From JAYEIA01 sp964472505 (GTDB lineage Bacteria; Bacteroidota; Bacteroidia; Bacteroidales; JAADGE01), in assembly GCA_964472505.1 (NCBI GenBank), contig CAYYQW010000107.1:1-9704 (forward strand): DNA of 9,704 nucleotides. The letters run 5' to 3'. Position numbers and translations under genes: made by a program. Under the pieces are notes generated by a model. The model saw only the letters and a list, made by a program, of their open reading frames with translations, was not told the DNA's origin and did not search any database. Below are positions 4,657 to 9,704 of the stretch, in pieces; positions within the stretch are counted from its first letter, which is position 1, and each line of letters opens with the position of its first letter.

Positions 4657-6210
4657 ATGGCCGGAAAAAATATATTGTGGATTGATGATGAAATTGATTT
4701 ATTAAAAATGCACATTCTCTTCCTAAAAGAGAAAGGACACCATACCGAAACGGTAAGCAATGCCCGTGATGCCATTGAGATTCTGAAAGAAAAAAGTTTC
4801 GACATTATTTTTTTGGATGAAAACATGCCGGGGAAATCGGGCTTGGATGTATTGCCCGAAATAAAGTATCTGCGCCCGGCGGTACCCGTGGTAATGATTA
4901 CCAAAAATGAAGAGGAAAGCATAATGGATGAGGCTATCGGCGATAATATCGACGATTATCTTCTGAAACCGGTAAACCCGAAACAAATAATTCTTTCCAT
5001 AAAAAAACACGCTGAAGGCAACCGCATTGTAACCGAAAAAATAAGAGAAAGATACCAAAGTACTTTTAGGGAACTGAGCCTAAAAATTGGCGAAATGCGC
5101 ACGGCTGATGATTGGAAAGAAATGTACCGCGAATTAATTTTCTGGGAAATGGAAGTGGAGCGCTCCAACGAGGCCATGCTAAGCGAAATGCTTCAAAATC
5201 AGATGGAAGAAGCCGGCCAGGCTTTCAGCAAATTCATAAAGACCAATTACCAAAGCTGGTTCAATGAAAAAGCGGAAAAAAGGCCGCTAATGGTTACCGA
5301 CTTTATGAAAGAAAAAATAAAGCCGCTGACCGATAAAGACGAAAAAGTTGCCGTCATTATGATTGACAACCTGCGCTTTGACCAATGGCGGATGATTCGC
5401 CCGCTTGTTGAAACCATAATGCCGGTTATTAAAGAAGAAATGTGGTACACCATTTTACCCACAACCACACAATATGCTCGTAACAGTTTTTTTGCGGGAC
5501 TGATGCCCTCCGAAATCGAAAAACGATTTCCGCAATACTGGAAACACGATCATGAAGAAGGCTCAAAAAATAATTTTGAAAAAGAATTACTTCAGGAATT
5601 TTTTGAACGCTATCGGCGAAAAGTCAGTATAAGCTACGAAAAAGTATTAGAGTATAGCTACGGTCTTAAAGTCAACGAACGTTTTAACCAAATAATAAAA
5701 AACGATGTATCGGTAGTGGTATATAACTTTATTGACATGCTTTCTCATGCACGCACCGATAATAAGATGGTTCAAGAGCTGGCTTTTGATTTGCAACAAT
5801 ACCGAAATCTTACAAAAGCTTGGTTTGAAAACTCTCCGCTTTGGGGGTTTCTTCAAAAACTATCCAAAGCGGGCATTCGAACATTTATAACTTCAGACCA
5901 CGGAAGCATCAACATCAACAATCCCGTAAAAGTAGTTGGTGATAAAGAAACGACAACCAATCTGCGCTACAAAAGCGGCCGAAACCTGAAATATAAGAAA
6001 AAAGAAGTGTATGAGATAACCAAACCCGAAAGCGTCGGTTTGCCAACGGCAAATATCAGCCAATCCTACATTTTTGCTAATAATAATGACTTTTTTGCCT
6101 ATCCCAATAATTACAATTACCATGTACGTTATTATAAAGACACATTTCAGCACGGCGGTATTTCTCCCGCCGAAATGTTGGTGCCGGTAATTGAGTTAAA
6201 AAAAGATTAA
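4657..6210 (+). CDS. porX: PorX: response regulator with PglZ (alkaline phosphatase-like) domain, T9SS regulator
   Basis: PorX is the cytosolic response regulator paired with the histidine kinase PorY. It controls type IX secretion and gliding in Bacteroidota, and its output domain is a zinc phosphodiesterase acting on oligonucleotides. The 517 residues show a receiver domain (about 4-120) with acidic pocket D10-D11, phosphoacceptor D54 (IFLDENMPG), switch T82 and K104 (LLKP). A helical linker (about 125-205) follows, then the PglZ domain (about 210-517). Its metal-site residues appear intact: D237 (IMIDNLRFDQW), nucleophile T271 (LPTTTQYARN), D360 and H364 (FIDMLSHAR), D414-H415 (SDHGS) and H499 (QHGGISPAEM). 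T271 agrees with the numbering reported for Porphyromonas gingivalis PorX. The gene is followed 18 bases later by tsaE. PorY and the T9SS structural genes are not in the window. Confidence 0.96.
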   Translation: MAGKNILWIDDEIDLLKMHILFLKEKGHHTETVSNARDAIEILKEKSFDIIFLDENMPGKSGLDVLPEIKYLRPAVPVVMITKNEEESIMDEAIGDNIDDYLLKPVNPKQIILSIKKHAEGNRIVTEKIRERYQSTFRELSLKIGEMRTADDWKEMYRELIFWEMEVERSNEAMLSEMLQNQMEEAGQAFSKFIKTNYQSWFNEKAEKRPLMVTDFMKEKIKPLTDKDEKVAVIMIDNLRFDQWRMIRPLVETIMPVIKEEMWYTILPTTTQYARNSFFAGLMPSEIEKRFPQYWKHDHEEGSKNNFEKELLQEFFERYRRKVSISYEKVLEYSYGLKVNERFNQIIKNDVSVVVYNFIDMLSHARTDNKMVQELAFDLQQYRNLTKAWFENSPLWGFLQKLSKAGIRTFITSDHGSININNPVKVVGDKETTTNLRYKSGRNLKYKKKEVYEITKPESVGLPTANISQSYIFANNNDFFAYPNNYNYHVRYYKDTFQHGGISPAEMLVPVIELKKD

Positions 6211-6228
6211 ATATTCAGATACTAAAGC

Positions 6229-6651
6229 ATGAAATCCTATACCATAAAAACAGAATCGGAACTGGACGCAGTTGCACAAGATATCCTGCAACAGAATAAC
6301 AACAAAACAGCGGTCTATGCCTTGTACGGAAAAATGGGCAGCGGAAAAACCACACTTATCAAAGCCTTTTGCCGCGCTCTGAATTGTACCGAACCGGCAA
6401 CCAGCCCCACTTTTGCCATTATAAATGAATACCTCAGCCAATCGGAACAAAAAATATTTCATTTTGATTTTTATCGAATAGAAAGCCCTGAAGAAGCCTA
6501 CGACTTAGGCTATGAAGAATATTTTTACGACAATTCAGCCATCAACTTTATAGAATGGCCCGAGATGATTGAACACTTATTACCCGAAAATCACATCAAA
6601 ATAGAAATACAAGAAACCAAAAATAAAATACGAGAAATAAAGCTTAAATAA
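6229..6651 (+). CDS. tsaE: tRNA threonylcarbamoyladenosine biosynthesis ATPase TsaE
   Basis: TsaE is the small ATPase that works with TsaB and TsaD to put threonylcarbamoyl on A37 of ANN-decoding tRNAs. The 140 residues match the family length (about 130-160). The Walker A loop is GKMGSGKTT (34-42), with K40 and T41. The family motifs SPTF (59-62), HFDFYR (78-83) and FIEWPEMIEHLLP (107-119) follow in order. The C-terminal strand region IKIEIQE (123-129) is also present. It begins 18 bases after porX without a visible promoter or terminator, so co-transcription is likely. This adjacency appears in other Bacteroidota as far as I recall, though no functional link between tRNA modification and T9SS control is obvious. 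Confidence 0.96.
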   Translation: MKSYTIKTESELDAVAQDILQQNNNKTAVYALYGKMGSGKTTLIKAFCRALNCTEPATSPTFAIINEYLSQSEQKIFHFDFYRIESPEEAYDLGYEEYFYDNSAINFIEWPEMIEHLLPENHIKIEIQETKNKIREIKLK

Positions 6652-6716
6652 TAAAAATAAACGCTGTTAAATCCGTCTATATCAAAACCAAGCATACACA
6701 AAAAACGACCAAACGA

Positions 6717-7739
6717 ATGACACAAACAATAGAAGAGCTCAAACAAAAACTTGAACAGGCAGAACAATCGGAAGATAAAAGTAACAAAGAAAAAACAGAA
6801 TTCCTATATGAAATATGCCAAAAACACATCGAAGAAGAAGCATACGAAGCAGCTGTCGAATATGCCAATAAAGCGATTCAGGAGCTCAAAAACATGGATG
6901 ATAATAAAGAGCTGAAAATAAAAATCATAGACAAAGCTGCCGAAGCTTATTCAAAGCAGGAAACATTTGATGAAAGCATAAGTTTATTTCTGAACCTCAC
7001 CGAAAGTTTTCCGCCGGAAAGTCCGGAGCAAGCAAGAGTGTTTTACCATACCGCATATTTTTTTCTGAGCCGAGAAAAATTCAGCGAAGCCAAAAATTAT
7101 TTTATACATGCGGCTGATATTTATGAAAACACACACAAGCATTCCGAACTGGCCGACACCATTCATGCCTTAGCCAACAGCTACGCCATCGACAAAGCAT
7201 ACAATGAAGCTTTGTTGAACTACGAAAAAGCCATCGATATTTTTGAAGCCAATAATCTGCTTAATAAAGCTTACAAGAGTTTTCTGAATATCCGGATCAT
7301 GCATAAACAAGCATCCACTCCCAAAAGCTTTTTAAAATACTGCAAAAAGAAAATCAAAACATATAAACAACGCCCGGTGCAGGCCTATATACTTCAGGAA
7401 ATTGCTTTAATATACAATACCTACAGCAACAAAAAACAAGAAGAAAAATATCTAAAAAAAGCCATAACAGCAAAAGAAGAAGCCGACATAACAGCTGAAT
7501 TGGGTTTAGCCTACGGCATGCTTGCCGATTTTTACGACAACCGCGGAGACGACCAAACTGCAGTGTCATACAATCTGACAGCAGCCGAGCTGATGATTGA
7601 AAATGCAGAATACGAACAACTCGGCCCGGTGATGAATTTTCTGGAGCACTCTAAAAATGAAATGGACAAAAGTCAGGCAACGAAATACCAAGAACTGCTT
7701 GAGAAAGTAAATGACAAAGACATAGCTATTGAGCTGTAA
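6717..7739 (+). CDS. Cytoplasmic tetratricopeptide-repeat (TPR) protein
   Basis: This 340-residue, almost entirely helical, acidic/lysine-rich protein has no signal peptide or membrane segment, so it should be cytosolic. Helix pairs recur at about 34-residue spacing: 28-57, 66-97, 104-137, 144-177, 182-214, 222-252 and 262-297. The best TPR is 144-177, with LA...Y...K.YNEAL.NYEKAIDIFE. TPR arrays are protein-binding scaffolds; the partner cannot be read from the sequence. No enzyme or DNA-binding domain is attached. The ATG lies 65 bases after tsaE in an A-rich spacer with no clear terminator, so read-through from porX-tsaE is plausible. The start is the first ATG of the frame, and the preceding ACGACCAAACGA leader has no Shine-Dalgarno, as usual in this phylum. 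Confidence 0.85.
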   Translation: MTQTIEELKQKLEQAEQSEDKSNKEKTEFLYEICQKHIEEEAYEAAVEYANKAIQELKNMDDNKELKIKIIDKAAEAYSKQETFDESISLFLNLTESFPPESPEQARVFYHTAYFFLSREKFSEAKNYFIHAADIYENTHKHSELADTIHALANSYAIDKAYNEALLNYEKAIDIFEANNLLNKAYKSFLNIRIMHKQASTPKSFLKYCKKKIKTYKQRPVQAYILQEIALIYNTYSNKKQEEKYLKKAITAKEEADITAELGLAYGMLADFYDNRGDDQTAVSYNLTAAELMIENAEYEQLGPVMNFLEHSKNEMDKSQATKYQELLEKVNDKDIAIEL

Positions 7740-7799
7740 CATAATCGACAAAAGGCTGTGAGTAGTTTCCCAATCTTTTTCAACAATCTTTTTAGAGCG

Positions 7800-7829
7800 T
7801 TTGCACTTCTGCTTTTTTTTGTACCTTTG
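7800..7829 (+). promoter_or_regulatory. Promoter of the acidic-tail protein gene
   Basis: TTTG at 7800-7803 and TACCTTTG at 7822-7829 are separated by 18 bases, a close match to the Bacteroidetes TTTG/TAnnTTTG promoter. It lies 25 bases before the ATG at 7855 and is the best-formed promoter in the window. Confidence 0.7.
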
Positions 7830-7854
7830 CCTGCGAAAAGTATAAACAGCATAT

Positions 7855-8682
7855 ATGCAAAAAGATATCCTAATACAGTACATAGGAAAAGATAAACGAT
7901 ATAATGTTTTTGAAGAAGGCGTTGATCAGGATGTCATGGAATATTTTCATGAATTCAAATCCATATTGACCGATGATGATTTGCTGGTGGATGATCCAAA
8001 CAGTGACATCAACGAACTCTTCGAGACTGATTTGCCTTTTGATTATATTAAACTGTTATTGGTGCGGCTCAGCAATATTGAAAACATTGAAGCTTACAGA
8101 GCACTGCAGGCTTATGCCGACAAAGCCGAAGGCGAAATAAAAAAATGGGCCGTTATTGCCTGCCAGCAGAGCCGGGCTCTTATAGAAGGCTCGCTCACCG
8201 ACGACGAAAAAGTATTCATCATAAGCGGACTGGGCGGGAAAGCCAATATGTTACGCTATTTTGCCATAATCAATACGCCTGATTTTGAAACAATTACCGA
8301 ATGGCAAGCCGATATCATCAAAAAAGAATTAATGTACAGTGCCGATTTACGTTCAGCCGAAATTGAAGATATTGAGACTCACGATACCTTTGTTACCGTA
8401 AGTTGTCTTTTGCCTGTAGATAAAAGCGTAGCTGATTTTTTCAAAACCACTGTTGATAATATTAACGAACTCGGAAATTTTCTTTCAGAAATTATTGTTG
8501 TTACCAATACAAAAAAATTCTCGCCCGAAGAAGTAAAAACCTACTTGCGCGAAGGCCCGGAAGCATTGTTTGAAGGTGATCCTTTTGATTCGATAATGGA
8601 TGGCGAAGACCCATTTGGAAAAGATGATTCAGAGGATTTCTACAACGATGATTTTTACGATGACGACGATGATGATTTTTAA
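7855..8682 (+). CDS. Unrecognised protein with strongly acidic C-terminal tail
   Basis: I do not recognise a named family for this 275-residue protein. It is acidic throughout. The start is the first ATG after a well-formed promoter. Residues 1-57 are mixed, 58-160 look helical (with KLLLVRLSNIENIEAYRALQAYA at 66-88 resembling HEAT/ARM-type helices), and 175-220 contain probable strands. From about 241 the tail is low in complexity: two DPF motifs (242-244, 252-254), then aspartate/phenylalanine/tyrosine repeats ending in six consecutive Asp and Phe (270-275). No signal peptide or membrane helix is seen. Such tails can bind basic proteins, metal ions or rRNA-binding proteins, but nothing here decides. 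It forms its own transcription unit, with a promoter at 7800-7829 and a terminator at 8712-8746. Confidence 0.87.
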   Translation: MQKDILIQYIGKDKRYNVFEEGVDQDVMEYFHEFKSILTDDDLLVDDPNSDINELFETDLPFDYIKLLLVRLSNIENIEAYRALQAYADKAEGEIKKWAVIACQQSRALIEGSLTDDEKVFIISGLGGKANMLRYFAIINTPDFETITEWQADIIKKELMYSADLRSAEIEDIETHDTFVTVSCLLPVDKSVADFFKTTVDNINELGNFLSEIIVVTNTKKFSPEEVKTYLREGPEALFEGDPFDSIMDGEDPFGKDDSEDFYNDDFYDDDDDDF

Positions 8683-8711
8683 AAAACAAAATTAATATAA
8701 CACTTGATATC

Positions 8712-8746
8712 AAGCCGCAAATATAATAAATCTTGCGGCTTTTTTT
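8712..8746 (+). terminator. Rho-independent terminator of the acidic-tail protein gene
   Basis: A GC-rich 9-bp perfect stem, AAGCCGCAA (8712-8720) with TTGCGGCTT (8733-8741), encloses a 12-base loop and runs into seven T (8740-8746). It lies 30 bases after the stop codon. Confidence 0.88.
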
Positions 8747-8776
8747 GAATATCATTTTAAAAAGATATTCAAAAAA
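8741..8776. repeat. 13-bp perfect inverted repeat overlapping the terminator T-run
   Basis: TTTTTTGAATATC (8741-8753) is the reverse complement of 8764-8776, with a 10-base spacer. The left arm begins inside the T-run of the terminator. It may be a second hairpin, or an operator for the small gene starting at 8822. Confidence 0.65.
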
Positions 8777-8821
8777 TAAATCGTAACTTGCCGAAGCAAT
8801 TTATTCCTTAAAAATACAACT

Positions 8822-8947
8822 ATGGTTTCTCTCACTATTTTGCTGCTCGCAGGCGGAGCTTTCTTAGTAATCGGCCTTCTGATTTACCTCATCGCAAAAC
8901 GCATGGAAGAAAAGAAAAACGAAAAATTCGAAAAACGTGATTATTAA
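8822..8947 (+). CDS. Small single-helix membrane protein (41 residues)
   Basis: The frame from ATG 8822 to TAA encodes 41 residues that look like a real small membrane protein. One hydrophobic segment (about 4-25, LTILLLAGGAFLVIGLLIYLIA) is followed by a highly charged tail with alternating Lys/Arg and Glu (26-41, KRMEEKKNEKFEKRDY). By the positive-inside rule the tail should face the cytosol. An A-rich leader (AAAAATACAACT) precedes the start, normal for this phylum. A possible weak -7 element (TAACTTG, 8784-8790) lies 30 bases upstream. It stands alone between a terminator and a non-coding stretch. I recognise no family; CcoS-like proteins have a similar size but their motifs are absent. 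Confidence 0.62.
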   Translation: MVSLTILLLAGGAFLVIGLLIYLIAKRMEEKKNEKFEKRDY

Positions 8948-8993
8948 TACAGTTTTTTTTAAAACACCGACTTCACTAAGTGCTTATTAAGCT

Positions 8994-9097
8994 TTTGTCG
9001 AAATGCTCAGCTCCTGATTAGCCCGAAGGCTAAGCCTGACAAAGCCGGTAACACAATTTGCCAAACTCGCTTCAATAGCGGTTTAAAAGATTCGACA
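8994..9097. ncRNA. Candidate structured RNA or dispersed structured repeat
   Basis: Arms TGTCGAA (8996-9002) and TTCGACA (9091-9097) enclose two hairpins. One is TTAGCC-CGAA-GGCTAA (9018-9033). The other is AAAC(T)CGC/GCGGTTT (9063-9070/9078-9084, one bulge). A competing stem TTTGTC/GACAAA (8994-8999/9038-9043) is also possible. The stretch is richer in GC than its flanks and has no open frame. It matches no RNA family I know, and the strand is undecided. Confidence 0.35.
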
Positions 9098-9101
9098 GAC
9101 T

Positions 9102-9338
9102 AAAAAAACTTTTGAATTAGGCACTTTACTAATACTGACAAGTCCTTGATTGACAATTATTACAAAAAGTTTTAATTAGAAGAAATGTTTTCATCATGCA
9201 GAATGTGAACTACAAAAATTGATTTTTCTCGCATCTTGTTGTAATCAATCCCCCTGTCCCCCTTTTCTAAGGGGGAACCGCATATTTAAACAATATGCTG
9301 TACTTTTATATCCATGCGCCTAATTCAAAAAAACTTTT
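9102..9338. repeat. Foldback / MITE-like element with nested inverted repeats
   Basis: TTTTGAATTAGGC (9110-9122) is the perfect reverse complement of 9318-9330. A second, imperfect pair lies inside: GATTG-N6-ATTACAA (9148-9165) against TTGTAATCAATC (9239-9250). The 8-bp CCCCC hairpin at 9257-9276 is also inside. AAAC borders both outer arms (9106-9109 and 9331-9334) and might be a target duplication, but it is short and low in complexity. No transposase is present. Confidence 0.5.
9257..9276. repeat. CCCCCTT-TTCT-AAGGGGG hairpin
   Basis: An 8-bp perfect stem (9257-9264 with 9269-9276) has a TTCT loop, preceded by AATCCCCCTG. Very similar 'TCCCCCTT...AAGGGGGA' hairpins are, as I recall, dispersed intergenic repeats in many bacterial genomes, including Bacteroidota. 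The function is unknown. Confidence 0.6.
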
Positions 9339-9342
9339 ATCT

Positions 9343-9383
9343 CAAAAAAACAAAAGCGAGTTGCCACAAGGACAACCCGCTTT
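9343..9383 (-). terminator. Terminator of the T9SS-sorted protein gene
   Basis: On the minus strand, an 11-bp stem with one G-U pair (9373-9383 with 9353-9363) and a 9-base loop is followed by TTTTGTTTTTTT. It lies 28 bases beyond the stop codon of the gene ending at 9411. Confidence 0.75.
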
Positions 9384-9410
9384 ATATTTTTGCTTTTTAA
9401 AAAAGCTTAG

Positions 9411-9704
9411 TTATTTTTTGATAACTTTAGTAATGCTCGATTTTCCGTCAACATCGGTAGTTTTTACAAAGTAAACACCGCTTGTTAAGGACTCTGCACT
9501 AATAGTCATTTGATTTGCAGAAGCATCACGCGACATTACTTTTTGTCCGATAATGTTCAGAACTTCAACTGATTTAAGTGTAGTTTCCGAGCTAATGTTG
9601 ATTTCGCCGTAAGTCGGATTCGGGAATACACTTACTTTACCGGCTTCAATAGTATTTACGCTCGAAGCCTCTTCTACTACTACATTGTCCACTTGAATGG
9701 TTGT
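9411..9704 (-). CDS. Secreted/surface protein, 3' end only: T9SS type A sorting domain
   Basis: The last 97 codons of a larger gene that runs off the right edge of the window. The tail is a classic T9SS type A C-terminal sorting domain (Por secretion tail): VSVFPNPTYGEINI, then VEVLNIIGQKVM, then LTSGVYFVKT and a final basic SITKVIKK. This domain directs cargo through the type IX outer-membrane channel, where it is cleaved and usually replaced by a link to A-LPS. The frame is open to the edge (reading TTIQ before the GTG at 9692), so that GTG is an internal valine rather than a start. The TTIQVDNVVVEE stretch before the domain is probably a linker. The cargo domain lies outside the window, so the protein's activity is unknown. 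Confidence 0.92.
   Translation of the reverse strand, partial: TTIQVDNVVVEEASSVNTIEAGKVSVFPNPTYGEINISSETTLKSVEVLNIIGQKVMSRDASANQMTISAESLTSGVYFVKTTDVDGKSSITKVIKK

Larger units (their letters stand above)
8948..9342. other. Non-coding region with structured elements
   Basis: No gene is supported in these ~400 bases. The left part (8994-9097) can fold as a multi-branched structure and the right part (9102-9338) is a foldback with nested inverted repeats; both are listed separately. Confidence 0.65.

Noticed and set aside
4641..6462. Several minus-strand open frames inside porX and tsaE
   Set aside because: They are antisense shadows of strongly conserved genes and give hydrophobic translations without motifs.
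8994..9097. tRNA gene or integron attC site
   Set aside because: No tRNA arm or anticodon layout and no CCA end. The GTTRRRY/RYYYAAC core pairs expected of attC are missing.
9411..9692. Complete small gene starting with GTG at 9692
   Set aside because: The frame stays open to the window edge and the sorting domain is always the tail of a larger protein, so the gene is cut by the edge.

Overview
The window looks like chromosomal DNA of a member of the Bacteroidota. The grounds are a PorX regulator, a type IX secretion (T9SS) sorting domain at the right edge, several Bacteroidetes-type -7 boxes (TAnnTTTG), A-rich rather than Shine-Dalgarno leaders, and an AT-rich coding background. The genus cannot be read from the sequence.

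Left part (1 to about 2840) is accessory-looking. The first ~430 bases have no convincing gene. They start unusually GC-rich (40 of the first 60 bases are G or C) and are packed with hairpins. Two copies of a 127-bp direct repeat (582-708 and 2259-2385; 4 mismatches) then enclose a three-gene minus-strand operon. In transcription order it encodes a RelE/HigB-like toxin, an XRE-type HigA-like antitoxin with a long C-terminal tail, and a SecB-like protein. This order matches the toxin-antitoxin-chaperone (TAC) modules known from HigB1-HigA1-Rv1957 of Mycobacterium tuberculosis. Two inverted repeats sit between a -7 box and the toxin start and are candidate autoregulatory operators. A strong hairpin terminator-like sequence lies at 2610-2650.

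Middle part (2844-7739) is mostly core genome. It holds an unrecognised two-helix membrane protein (+), convergent with rsmA (-). A divergent promoter region follows, then porX, tsaE and a cytoplasmic TPR protein on the plus strand. PorX keeps both its receiver residues and its PglZ/alkaline-phosphatase metal-site residues, so it should be a functional T9SS regulator.

Right part (7740-9704) starts with a well-formed promoter driving an unrecognised protein with a strongly acidic tail, closed by a clear terminator. Next come a 41-residue single-helix membrane protein, a non-coding stretch with two structured or foldback elements (8994-9097 and 9102-9338), and the 3' end of a minus-strand gene with a T9SS type A sorting domain. 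The PorX regulator and this probable T9SS cargo fit one secretion pathway.

The most interesting item is the TAC module and its position between direct repeats. The hairpin-rich left end and the two foldback elements near 9 kb are the main structures that known genes do not explain.
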